From Mucilaginibacter sp. UR6-1 (lineage in GTDB: Bacteria > Bacteroidota > Bacteroidia > Sphingobacteriales > Sphingobacteriaceae), in the NCBI RefSeq assembly GCF_020880975.1, contig NZ_JAJIWP010000003.1, positions 310,001-374,000 of the forward strand: a stretch of DNA of 64,000 nucleotides. The letters are read 5' to 3'. A model generated the notes under the pieces. That model saw only the letters and a list, made by a program, of their open reading frames with translations. It did not search any database and was not told the origin of the DNA. Both the position numbers and the translations under genes were made by a program. Positions 25,940 to 35,700 of this stretch are shown piece by piece; positions within the stretch are counted from its first letter, which is position 1; every line of letters begins with the position of its first letter.

Positions 25940-26365
25940 ATGCACAATTCAGTTTTTTTGTTTTTAAATATTGGTACGGGCGAACTGATGCTGATATTTT
26001 TTGTTGCGCTGCTTTTGTTTGGCGGTGATAAGTTGCCGGGCCTGGCCAAAAGCCTGGGCAGAGGCATACGTGATTTTAAGGATGCATCAGAAGATGTGAA
26101 GCGCGAGATCAATAAACAGATCAATAACTTTGACGACGAAAAGCCAGCTAAGCCAAAACAGCTTGCAAGCACTGAGCCTGTTGAAGAAAATACTACAGTT
26201 GCCGAAATAACTGAAACTAATAACAACCACGAGCCTGAAAATAACGTAGATACTGAAACAGAGGTTGCTGTTAACCATGCTGATGATAACAGCGCGGACG
26301 AACAGCCCGAAGTTAAATCGCCTGATTTTAGCAGGCCGGCCAATACGTTTGAGTACAAAGGTTAA
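25940..26365 (+). CDS. TatA/TatB-family twin-arginine translocase subunit
   Basis: 141 residues from the ATG at 25940; a TTG three codons upstream is less likely. The N terminus has a short membrane helix (GELMLIFFVALLLFGGDKLP) then the amphipathic helix GLAKSLGRGIRDFKDA, the TatA/B pattern. The long acidic tail (about residues 60-141) is more like TatB than TatA. It belongs to the inner-membrane complex that exports folded proteins. A second TatA-like gene follows 41 bases later. No tatC is in the window, so the pore partner is elsewhere in the genome. Confidence 0.85.
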   Translation: MHNSVFLFLNIGTGELMLIFFVALLLFGGDKLPGLAKSLGRGIRDFKDASEDVKREINKQINNFDDEKPAKPKQLASTEPVEENTTVAEITETNNNHEPENNVDTETEVAVNHADDNSADEQPEVKSPDFSRPANTFEYKG

Positions 26366-26405
26366 TTGAACAGAATTATTTATCATACTATAAAAATTAA
26401 AGATC

Positions 26406-26606
26406 ATGGGATTAGGAACACCGGAAATTATTGTAATCGTTGTGGTGATCTTGTTGCTGTTTGGGGGTAAAAAAATCCCTGAGCTTATGCGAGGTTTAGG
26501 CAAGGGTGTTAAGGAGTTTAAAGATGCGAGCAACAATCCATCTGATGACAATGTTACAACCACGCATACCAACGAGCATACAAACACTACAAAAGCCAAT
26601 TCATAA
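26406..26606 (+). CDS. tatA: TatA-family twin-arginine translocase subunit
   Basis: 66 residues, the usual length of TatA. A membrane helix (about 7-22: [14 protein letters not shown]) leads into the [20 protein letters not shown] amphipathic helix, the TatA signature, and a short Asn/Thr-rich tail. TatA forms the transport channel of the Tat system. It is the second gene of the Tat pair and ends at a terminator before gatA. Confidence 0.9.
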   Translation: MGLGTPEIIVIVVVILLLFGGKKIPELMRGLGKGVKEFKDASNNPSDDNVTTTHTNEHTNTTKANS

Positions 26607-26642
26607 GGTTTCGTAAGTTCGCTATCTGCGAAAAAGGTATTT

Positions 26643-26687
26643 AAAACTTATCTGTTGATAATTGTACATTCAACGGATAAGTTTTTT
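26643..26687 (+). terminator. Terminator after tatA
   Basis: Sixteen-base arms (AAAACTTATC.. at 26643-26658, ..GATAAGTTTT at 26670-26685), one G-T pair, and a T run running straight into the next promoter. The right arm overlaps the promoter of gatA. Confidence 0.8.
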
Positions 26688-26694
26688 ATTTTAG
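26662..26694 (+). promoter_or_regulatory. Promoter of gatA
   Basis: TTG at 26662-26664, 22-base spacer, TATTTTAG at 26687-26694. The box ends four bases before the ATG at 26699. It is embedded in the terminator hairpin of the tat genes. Confidence 0.5.
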
Positions 26695-26698
26695 CCCC

Positions 26699-28120
26699 AT
26701 GGCTAAATTTTATTCCTCTTTAACTGAAATTAAAAGTAAGTTGCAAAGCGGAGAGGTAACGGTTGCAAAGCTTGTTACCGGTTATCTTGAACAGATCAGT
26801 ACCTACGCTCACCTGAATGCCTTTAACGAGGTTTTTGCTGATGAAGCCGCCGCGCAGGCCAAACAGGTTGATGCCCGTTTAAAGCAAGGCACCGCAGGCA
26901 GGCTTGCAGGTATGGTTATCGCCATAAAAGATAACATCTGTTACGAAGGCCATAAGGTATCGGCCTCTTCAAAAATCCTTTCAAATTTTACTTCCATATT
27001 CTCATCAACCATAGTTAAGCGTTTGCTTGCCGAGGATGCAGTGATCATTGGTCGTTGTAATTGCGACGAATTTGCCATGGGCGCCGCTAACGAGAATTCA
27101 TATTATGGTGCGGTACGTAACTTTGCTGATAATAACCGTGTTTCTGGTGGCTCGTCAGGCGGGTCGGCGGTAGCTGTGCAGGCCAACATGTGCCATGCCG
27201 CTATCGGTACAGATACCGGCGGCTCAGTAAGGCAGCCCGCGTCATTTTGCGGAATGATTGGTTTTAAACCTACCTATGGCCGTATATCCCGTCATGGTAT
27301 TATAGCGTACGCTTCATCGTTTGATCAGGTTGGGCCTATTACACGTTCGGTTGAGGATGCCGCCCTGTTGTACGAGATCATGGCCGGTGCTGATGATTAT
27401 GACAGCACCTTGTCGCGCAAGGCGGTTAATGCCGCGCCGGTAGTTGCCGATCCATCAAAAAAACGCATTGCATATTTACAGGAAGCCGTATCAAGCAGGG
27501 GCGTAGATAATGATGTTAAAACGGCAATGGTAAATACTATTGATAAACTACGTGCCGAAGGCCATACCGTTGAGCCCATCAGCTTTGAATATCTGGATTA
27601 CCTGGTGCCTACTTATTATATACTGGCCACAGCCGAGGCATCATCAAACCTGGCACGTTATGATGGTGTGCACTACGGCTACCGCAGCCCGGAAGCTACC
27701 GATCTGCAATCAACATACAAAAGATCACGGTCTGAGGGTTTTGGCAAGGAGGTTAAGCGCCGCATTATGCTGGGAACCTTTGTGTTGAGTGCCGGTTACT
27801 ATGATGCCTATTACGCCAAGGCGCAAAAGGTACGTAGGCTGATCCGTACAAAAACCGAGGAGATACTTAACCAGTACGATTTTTTATTAGTACCAACGGC
27901 TCCTGAACCTGCCTTTGAGATAGGTAAAGGTGAAACTGACCCGGTGCGCTCATACCTTGCCGATATATTTACCGTACAGGCATCATTAGCCGGTGTGCCG
28001 GCAATATCATTACCCGTGGGCAATAATAGTAAGGGATTGCCGTTAGGGTTACAATTGTTAGCCAAACACTTTGCAGAGCAGGAGCTATTCAACTTCGCTG
28101 AATATTTCCTCAAACTATAA
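26699..28120 (+). CDS. gatA: Aspartyl/glutamyl-tRNA amidotransferase subunit A
   Basis: 473 residues, typical for GatA. It releases ammonia from glutamine, which GatB uses to turn Glu-tRNA(Gln) or Asp-tRNA(Asn) into the amidated form. The Ser-cisSer-Lys triad is present: Lys77 in AIKDNI, the cis-Ser152 in GGSSGGSA, and the nucleophile Ser176 in TDTGGSVRQP. The start codon follows a promoter box by only four bases. gatB and gatC are not in the window. Confidence 0.96.
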   Translation: MAKFYSSLTEIKSKLQSGEVTVAKLVTGYLEQISTYAHLNAFNEVFADEAAAQAKQVDARLKQGTAGRLAGMVIAIKDNICYEGHKVSASSKILSNFTSIFSSTIVKRLLAEDAVIIGRCNCDEFAMGAANENSYYGAVRNFADNNRVSGGSSGGSAVAVQANMCHAAIGTDTGGSVRQPASFCGMIGFKPTYGRISRHGIIAYASSFDQVGPITRSVEDAALLYEIMAGADDYDSTLSRKAVNAAPVVADPSKKRIAYLQEAVSSRGVDNDVKTAMVNTIDKLRAEGHTVEPISFEYLDYLVPTYYILATAEASSNLARYDGVHYGYRSPEATDLQSTYKRSRSEGFGKEVKRRIMLGTFVLSAGYYDAYYAKAQKVRRLIRTKTEEILNQYDFLLVPTAPEPAFEIGKGETDPVRSYLADIFTVQASLAGVPAISLPVGNNSKGLPLGLQLLAKHFAEQELFNFAEYFLKL

Positions 28121-28186
28121 AAAATTAATACCTTAGTAATTTGCGCAACCATGCGCTTTTATTAGCCGTATAAAAATCCCTAACGA

Positions 28187-29602
28187 ATGAAGAGATTATT
28201 TACGTTTTTTATCTGCTTTTTATCCATACAGCTTGTTAAAGCTAATTCTATCGACTCCGGCAGGTATAAATTATTAAGAATAGCCCCTACAGCAGGTTAT
28301 CAGCAACAAAAAGATACCATTATTGTGCCCATTGCGGCACAGGTAATTCCGCCGGCTAACCAGGAGTACAGCATATTTAAGCGCCGCCTGGATTCGGTAC
28401 AAAAAGATATACAGCTTGATTATAACGAGTACGTACAAAGTTATATTGATGCTTACACCCGCCGCAGGGGTGGCATGGCCGATGTTATCGGTAAATCGCA
28501 ATACTATTTCCCCATCTACGAAAAGGCTTTTCGTGACATGGGTGTTCCCGAAGAAATAAAATTCCTTTCTATTGTCGAATCAGAACTTAACCCTAACGCC
28601 GTATCGCGTGTAGGCGCTACCGGTCCGTGGCAATTCATGTTCGCTACGGCACGCCTTTACGGTTTATCAATGGATAATTATGTTGACGACCGTAAGGACC
28701 CTATACAGGCAAGTTATGCCGCCGCTGCCTATCTGCGCGATGCTTACCAGGAATTTGGCGACTGGCTGCTGGCCATTGCCTCATACAATTGCGGTAAGGG
28801 CGCGGTAACCCGTGCCATTGAAAAGGCGGGCGCTAATGATTTTTGGTCGATACGCCCGTACCTGCCTGCCGAAACCCGTGGCTATGTGCCCGCGTTTATA
28901 GCCATGGCATATGTAATGAATTATTATAAGCACCATAATATAACACCGCAAGCCTGCAACTTCTCGGTAAAAACCGATACCGTTATGGTAAATAAGTTTG
29001 TACCGCTGCAAGGCATAGCTAAAGTGCTTGATGTGGATATGAAGGAGCTTTGCCTGCTTAACCCGGCATATAAAAAGCAAATTGTTAATGGTACGGCACA
29101 ACTGCCACGCCGCTTAGTAATACCGCAGGCCGCTAAAGAAAATTATGCCGCATTATACGAGGCATTGAACGGCCCGGGCTTTGTAGTGCCCGATGCTAAG
29201 GTTCGGTTTGCCTCAAATACAGGCAATAATGATGGGGGTGAGGATGCCGATGCGCCAACCGCTAAAGCTACACGCCATAAAGTACGCCGTGGTGAAACCC
29301 TTAGCGCTATTGCCAACCGCTATGGCGTAGAAGTGCAGGACTTAAAGGTATGGAACAACCTGCGCGGCAACAAAGCAGTTGTTGGCAAGGTGCTGCGTTT
29401 AAGCGCGCCGCAGGATGTTACCCCGGCAAAATCAGCCAAAAAATTAAAGGAGTTTGTTACTTACAAAGTAAAGCGCGGCGATACGCTTAGCGAAATAGCC
29501 GCCAAGTTTGAAGGTGCCTCGGTTGAAAAAATAAAAGAGCTTAACGGTTTAAACAAAGGCCGTATACAACCCGGAATGATGCTTAAAATAAGCGGCGTTT
29601 AA
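28187..29602 (+). CDS. mltD: Membrane-bound lytic murein transglycosylase with LysM
   Basis: 471 residues. A signal peptide (to about residue 19) is followed by a GH23 lytic transglycosylase domain; the catalytic Glu131 stands in SIVESELNPNAVS, and the GATGPWQFM block follows. Two LysM domains lie at about residues 350-404 and 426-470, binding peptidoglycan glycan strands. The enzyme cuts between MurNAc and GlcNAc in the periplasm, giving the 1,6-anhydro product. It is an MltD-type protein, though the anchoring lipobox of E. coli MltD is not clear here. It is transcribed alone or with gatA, 66 bases upstream. Confidence 0.92.
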   Translation: MKRLFTFFICFLSIQLVKANSIDSGRYKLLRIAPTAGYQQQKDTIIVPIAAQVIPPANQEYSIFKRRLDSVQKDIQLDYNEYVQSYIDAYTRRRGGMADVIGKSQYYFPIYEKAFRDMGVPEEIKFLSIVESELNPNAVSRVGATGPWQFMFATARLYGLSMDNYVDDRKDPIQASYAAAAYLRDAYQEFGDWLLAIASYNCGKGAVTRAIEKAGANDFWSIRPYLPAETRGYVPAFIAMAYVMNYYKHHNITPQACNFSVKTDTVMVNKFVPLQGIAKVLDVDMKELCLLNPAYKKQIVNGTAQLPRRLVIPQAAKENYAALYEALNGPGFVVPDAKVRFASNTGNNDGGEDADAPTAKATRHKVRRGETLSAIANRYGVEVQDLKVWNNLRGNKAVVGKVLRLSAPQDVTPAKSAKKLKEFVTYKVKRGDTLSEIAAKFEGASVEKIKELNGLNKGRIQPGMMLKISGV

Positions 29603-29638
29603 GTGTAATTATCTCATTATCAACAGGTCAAAATTAAA

Positions 29639-29670
29639 TTGCATCGCTTGCTAAAAGTATTGTAATTTTG
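29639..29670 (+). promoter_or_regulatory. Promoter of maeB
   Basis: TTG at 29639-29641, 21-base spacer, TAATTTTG at 29663-29670, a full match to TAnnTTTG. The ATG lies 22 bases on. One of the best promoters in the window. Confidence 0.75.
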
Positions 29671-29692
29671 ACCCGTTGACCTTCAATTTGAG

Positions 29693-31999
29693 ATGATGAA
29701 TAAACCCAACCGTAAACAGGATGCCCTTGATTATCATGCCAAGGGCCGTCCCGGTAAAATACAGGTAGTACCAACCAAGCCTACCAATTCTCAGCGCGAT
29801 CTTACCATGGCTTACTCGCCCGGCGTTGCCGAGCCTTGTTTGCGTATAGCCGATAATACCGATGATGTTTATAAATATACCGCCAAGGGTAACCTTGTAG
29901 CGGTGATAAGCAACGGTACCGCCGTTTTAGGTTTGGGTAATATTGGTCCGGAGGCCAGCAAGCCTGTTATGGAGGGTAAGGGCTTGTTATTTAAAATATA
30001 CGCTGACATTGATGTGTTTGACCTGGAGTTGAACGCCAAATCAGTTGATGACTTTGTAAATATAGTTAAGGCGCTTGAGCCAACCTTTGGCGGCGTTAAC
30101 CTCGAGGATATATCGGCTCCAACGTGTTTTGAGATAGAACGCAGGCTAAAGGCCGAGATGAACATCCCGGTAATGCACGATGATCAGCACGGTACGGCTA
30201 TCATATCCGGTGCGGCGCTGATGAATGCCTGTGAGATACAGGGTAAAAAGCTCGACAAGATAAAAATGGTGGTAAACGGCGCGGGTGCCGCCGCCATTTC
30301 CTGCTCTAAAATGTACCTGTCACTGGGGGTTAAAAAAGAGAACTTGGTGATGTTTGATATAAATGGTGTACTAACGCCTGACCGTACTGATCTGGACGAG
30401 ATCCGCCTTGAATTTGCTACCGACCGTAAGGATATAAAAACACTGGCTGATGCCATGAAGGGTGCCGATGTATTTGTCGGCCTATCGGCAGGTAATGTGG
30501 TTACGCCCGACATGCTGAAAGCGATGGCCAAAAACCCCGTAGTATTCGCCATGGCCAACCCCGAGCCCGAGATAAATTACGACCTGGCGGTTGCTGCCCG
30601 TAAGGATATTATTATGGCCACCGGCCGCAGCGATTTTCCTAACCAGGTAAACAACGTATTGGGCTTTCCATACATTTTTCGTGGTGCGCTTGATGTACGT
30701 GCAACCGCCATTAACGAGGAGATGAAGATAGCCGCGGTACACGCCATTGCCGAAATGGCTAAGAAGCCGGTACCGGAAGAGGTTAACCTGGCTTATAATC
30801 TTACCAACCTTAAATTTGGCAGGGATTATATCATCCCTAAGCCGATGGATCAGCGGCTGATTACCGAGGTATCGGCAGCGGTGGCCAGGGCAGCCATTGA
30901 TTCAGGCGTAGCCCGTTCGGTAATAACCGATTGGGATGCATATGCCGAGGAATTGCGCAATCGTTTAGGCGGTACCGATAAGTTATTACGCAACCTTACC
31001 AGCAAGGCTAAACAAAACTCAAAAAAGGTAGTATTTGCCGAGGCCGACACTTATAAGATATTGCGTGCCGCGCAAATTGTAAAAGATGACGGTATTGCCC
31101 AGCCTATCTTACTGGGTAATATTGATAAGATAAAAAAGATTATCCGCGATAACGACCTTGACCTGGATGATGTGCAGATCATTGATCCGCGCGAAGGTAA
31201 ATGTGAGCGTTTTGAAGAATACGCGCAGTACCTCTATAAAAAACGCCAGCGCCGCGGGGTTACCTTGTTAGAGGCTCGCAAGATGATAACCGATCGTAAT
31301 TACTACGGTGCCTGCATGGTTCAGTTTGGCGAAGCCGACGCGCTTATCTCCGGCCTTACTAAAAATTACGCGACAACCATAAAACCTGCTTTACAGATCA
31401 TCGGTATTGAGGATGGAGTTAACCGTGTGGCAGGTATGTACCTGATGATAACGCCCAAAGGGCCGGTATTTTTTGGGGATACAACTGTAAACGTTGACCC
31501 TACCGTTGAAGAACTTGTTGATATTACCGTACTTATTGAGCGTACTGTACGCCAGTTTAGTGTTGATCCGAGGATAGCGGTTCTGTCTTACTCAAACTTT
31601 GGATCAAACGATGGCGATGTGCCTGAAAAAAGCCGCAAGGCAGTAAAAATACTGCACCAAAAATACCCGCAAATGGTTGTTGACGGTGATATGCAGGCCA
31701 ACTTTGCCTTAAATGCCGACCTGCTTGCGGATAACTTTCCGTTTTCAACCCTTAATGGCAAACCGGCTAATACGCTGATCTTCCCTAACCTTGAATCGGG
31801 CAATATTGCTTACAAGCTATTGCAGGAGCTGGGGGGGGCCGAGGCGGTTGGGCCAATACTGTTAGGCATGAAAAAGCCGGTGCATGTATTGCAGTTAGGC
31901 AGCTCGGTACGGGAAATTGTTAATATGGTAACCATTGCCGTTGTTGACGCGCAGGAAAAAGAAAAGGCAGCAACCCAAACCTCATCAAAACGCAGATAG
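29693..31999 (+). CDS. maeB: NADP-dependent malic enzyme fused to phosphotransacetylase-like domain
   Basis: 768 residues in two parts. The first ~430 residues are the malic enzyme (SPGVAEPC, then a metal site around DDQHGTA, then the nucleotide motif GAGAAAISC), which decarboxylates malate to pyruvate. The C-terminal ~330 residues are a phosphotransacetylase-like domain, which in MaeB controls the enzyme allosterically through acetyl-CoA and does not act as a transferase. The start has two ATGs in tandem; the first is given. ruvA begins at the very next base, so the two are translated together. The good promoter upstream serves maeB, ruvA and perhaps sprA. Confidence 0.95.
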   Translation: MMNKPNRKQDALDYHAKGRPGKIQVVPTKPTNSQRDLTMAYSPGVAEPCLRIADNTDDVYKYTAKGNLVAVISNGTAVLGLGNIGPEASKPVMEGKGLLFKIYADIDVFDLELNAKSVDDFVNIVKALEPTFGGVNLEDISAPTCFEIERRLKAEMNIPVMHDDQHGTAIISGAALMNACEIQGKKLDKIKMVVNGAGAAAISCSKMYLSLGVKKENLVMFDINGVLTPDRTDLDEIRLEFATDRKDIKTLADAMKGADVFVGLSAGNVVTPDMLKAMAKNPVVFAMANPEPEINYDLAVAARKDIIMATGRSDFPNQVNNVLGFPYIFRGALDVRATAINEEMKIAAVHAIAEMAKKPVPEEVNLAYNLTNLKFGRDYIIPKPMDQRLITEVSAAVARAAIDSGVARSVITDWDAYAEELRNRLGGTDKLLRNLTSKAKQNSKKVVFAEADTYKILRAAQIVKDDGIAQPILLGNIDKIKKIIRDNDLDLDDVQIIDPREGKCERFEEYAQYLYKKRQRRGVTLLEARKMITDRNYYGACMVQFGEADALISGLTKNYATTIKPALQIIGIEDGVNRVAGMYLMITPKGPVFFGDTTVNVDPTVEELVDITVLIERTVRQFSVDPRIAVLSYSNFGSNDGDVPEKSRKAVKILHQKYPQMVVDGDMQANFALNADLLADNFPFSTLNGKPANTLIFPNLESGNIAYKLLQELGGAEAVGPILLGMKKPVHVLQLGSSVREIVNMVTIAVVDAQEKEKAATQTSSKRR

Positions 32000-32581
32000 A
32001 TGTACGCCTACATTAGTGGTAAACTTACTTTTAAAAACCCTGCTTACGTAGTGGTTGAAACCGGTGGTGTGGGTTATCATATCCATATTTCGCTCAATAC
32101 TTTTTCACAACTCAATGATGAAAGCGTTAAACTTTTTACGTGGCTCCACGTAAAAGAGGATGCCCATACATTGTATGGTTTTGCTGAAGAGGGAGAAAGG
32201 CGTTTGTTTCTGCATTTAATTTCCATATCGGGCATAGGGCCCAACACCGCGCGTACAATGCTGTCATCCATCACCCCTGATGAGATACAGGCGGCTATTG
32301 TTAACGGTAACGTTTCACTCATCCAACGTATCAAGGGCATCGGCCCAAAATCTGCGCAGCGCATTATATTGGAGCTGCAGGATAAGCTGCGTAAAGAGGG
32401 CCCGGATACCCTGACCAGAGTGGTTGTAAATAAAACCGTTAAGGACGAAGCGCTTACAGCCTTGGTTACCCTTGGCTTTACACGCAACGTTGCCGAAAAG
32501 GTGATAGATCAGGAAATTAAGCGCAGCAGCGATGAACTTACGGTTGAGCAACTGATAAAGTTTGCGTTAAAAAGTTTATAA
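32000..32581 (+). CDS. ruvA: Holliday junction DNA helicase subunit RuvA
   Basis: 193 residues, the usual length. It opens with MYAYISGKLTFKNPAYVVVETGGVGY, the OB-fold of domain I, then two helix-hairpin-helix motifs (ISGIGPNTA about 73-81, IKGIGPKSAQ about 109-118) of domain II, and the small domain III that contacts RuvB. RuvA binds four-way junctions and loads the RuvB motor. It starts directly after maeB and precedes sprA, an order seen widely in Bacteroidota. Confidence 0.97.
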   Translation: MYAYISGKLTFKNPAYVVVETGGVGYHIHISLNTFSQLNDESVKLFTWLHVKEDAHTLYGFAEEGERRLFLHLISISGIGPNTARTMLSSITPDEIQAAIVNGNVSLIQRIKGIGPKSAQRIILELQDKLRKEGPDTLTRVVVNKTVKDEALTALVTLGFTRNVAEKVIDQEIKRSSDELTVEQLIKFALKSL

Positions 32582-32728
32582 AGGCTGAGCAGGCTTAACC
32601 AATGTCTGCTTGGTTTTATATATGTTTCTCTCCCCCTTATAAGTTAAACCCCCGACAACTTTTTTATGGGCATTACTGTTTTTGAATTTTAAAAAGTACA
32701 TAAATTACCCATTATTTAAATTTTACTT

Positions 32729-35700
32729 TTGAAAGGGACTTTTACCGGGAAAATTTTTGTTTGCGTTGCTTTGTGCTGCCTTTTAGGGGGCCTTGGTAAT
32801 GTATTTGCCCAGCAAAAACCGGTAAAGCGGGATAGCGCTAAAGTGCGTGTTCCAATTAAAGCGCCGCAATCCCGTAGTCAGCGTTCGCGTGAGGGGTATT
32901 TTCTGCCCGATCCTCCGAACCTTGACCGCAGTGTGGAGTACGATCCGGTAACTAACCAATACATGCTGGTTGAGCGTGTTGGCAATTTGCTGCTGCGCCC
33001 GCCGCGTTACATCAGCTTTGCCGAATATCTGCGCCTTTCTCAAAAGGAATCTATCCGTCAAAATTTTCGTTCCTCTGCAGATCAGTATGCTTATGATTCG
33101 CAGCAGGAAGGCTTTGTGCCGCGTATACAGGTGCGGGGTCGAACCTTCGAAAAGATATTTGGCAGTAATGATATTACTATCAAACCACAGGGATCGGCGG
33201 AGATGATCCTGGCCGGGCAGATCAACAAGAACCAAAACCCGCTGTTTAATTCGCGCCAGCGCAGCCAGTTCAATTTTAATTTTGATCAGCGTATACAATT
33301 AAACGTAACCGGTAATATTGGAGACAGGCTGAAGATCACGACAAATTATAATACCGATGCCCAGTTCCAGTTTGATAACCAGTTTAAGCTGGATTATACC
33401 GGCCGGGAGGATGATATTATTCAAAAGATAGAGGCCGGTAACGTAAGCATGCCCCTCAATACTTCGTTAATTACCGGTAGCCAGGCTTTGTTCGGTGTAA
33501 AAACCAAGCTGCGTTTTGGCCGGTTGGATGTTACGAGTATATTTTCACAGCAGCGGTCGCAATCGCGTACCATTACCATCACCAACGGGCAGCAACAGGG
33601 CGAATTCAGGGTAACTGCTGCTGATTATGAGGCCAACAAACACTACTTTTTGGCGCAGTATTTCCGTAACAATTATAACAATGCGCTGCGCAACCTGCCG
33701 CTCATTAGTTCAAATATCAACATCACTAAAATTGAGGTTTGGACAACTAACCGTACCAATAATACCACCGACTCGCGCGATATTGTGGCCTTTTTGGATT
33801 TGGGTGAGAGCCGGCCTTATAATACCACCATTGTACAGCCCGGTACGTCAACTTTACCGGCTGCATTTTCGGGGCCGGGCTTTCCGCAGCAATCCAACAA
33901 CCTGCTGAGCCAGTTGCCGGCATCGGCAAGGCAAACTAACTCAAACGATGTGCCCAACCTGTTTCGCAGCACCGGCAATACCGATAACTTTGCCAAGCTC
34001 ACCTACGCCCGTAAATTAACCGACAGGGAGTTTACCCTGCATTCGCAACTGGGTTATATATCGCTTAATTATCCTTTAAATAATGATGAAGTGCTGGCCG
34101 TGGCTTATCAATATACTTACAACGGCCAAACCTACCAGGTAGGGGAGTTTTCCAGTGATGTATCGGTTGATCCGAATACGCCGCGGGTATTATATGTAAA
34201 ACTGTTAAAGAACGAGTTGCTGAAGCCCCGGCTGCCATCGTGGGATTTGATGATGAAGAACATCTACTCGTTGGGGGCGTTCCAGATCAGTCCGACGGAT
34301 TTCAGGCTGCGTATTGCCCGTTTGGATGATAAAAGCAGCGTTGAAGAATATGTGGCCGACGAAGGGCAAAATCTTAACCAAAAGTTGTGGCTCAGCATAA
34401 CCGGCCTCGATAACCTGAACATACAAAACGATCGTGAGCCTGACGGCTATTTCGATTTTATTGAGGGCGTAACCATTGATTCGCAGCAGGGGCGCGTGAT
34501 GTTTCCGCAGGTAGAGCCTTTCGGCAGCGACCTGGCCGCTAAAATATTGCCCGGTGAAACCGACATATCAAGGCGGTATGTTTACCAGCCCCTGTATGAT
34601 TCTACAAGAACCATCGCGCAGCAATACTTTCCGCAGCTTAACCGGTATATCATAAAAGGTACTTATAGTTCGCAGGGCGGGTCAGAGTACCAGTTAAATG
34701 CCACAAATATTCCGCAGGGCTCGGTAGTGGTAACGGCGGGTACGCTGGTACTTACTGAGGGTACTGATTATACGGTTGATTACAGTGCAGGCCGTTTACG
34801 GATGATTAACCAGGCTTTGCTATCATCAGGCCAACCCATCAACATCAAGCTGGAAAACAATGAGCTTTTCGGCGTTCAGCAAAAAACACTGTTCGGTACC
34901 CGTTTAGATTATTTTGCCAGTGAGAAGTTGGTTTTGGGTGCTACCATGATGCACTTAACGGAGCAGCCCATATCGCAAAATGAGGCGGTAGGGTCTGAGT
35001 CCATATCTAACACCATCTGGGGTTTTGATGGTAATTACTCGTCTAAATCGCGCCTGTTAACACGTTGGGTTGATAAGATACCATTCATTAATACCAAAGA
35101 GGAATCATCTTTTAACGTAAGCGGCGAATTCGCGCAGTTACTGCCCGGCGCGCCCGGCGCGCTTACTTATGCGGGTTCAAAAAACGGCACCTCCTACCTG
35201 GATGATTTTGAGAACAGCAAATCAGTTATTGATGTAAAAAGCTATATCAACTGGCAGATATCGGGTACGCCGCAATTGTTTGGCGAGTCGGAATTTAATG
35301 ATGACCTGCGCTATGGTTACAACCGTGCAAGGCTGGCATTCTACAATATCGACCCGATATTTTATAACAGCGCGGGTACGCTTAACGTTTCACGTGCCGA
35401 GCTATCCAACCACTACGTAAGGCAGGTTTTAGAAACCGAGGTGTTTCCGTACCGCCAATCAGTAACCGGGCAGCCTTTGTTGCTGCCAACCTTTAACCTG
35501 GCCTTTTACCCTAACCTGCGCGGACAATATAACTATACCACAACCGGCATTAATAATGATGGTACGTTGCAAAACCCGCGCTCGCGCTGGGGCGGTATAT
35601 TCCGCAAGTTGGAAACCAACGATTTTGAATCGCTCAACGTAGGCTACATTGAATTTTGGATGCTCGATCCGTTCATCTACAAACCAAACTCACCCGGCGG

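Noticed and set aside
32582-32640. Weak hairpin after ruvA (AACCAA/TTGGTT) as a terminator
   Set aside because: Only six base pairs and a broken T run; not enough to claim, so sprA may be cotranscribed with ruvA.
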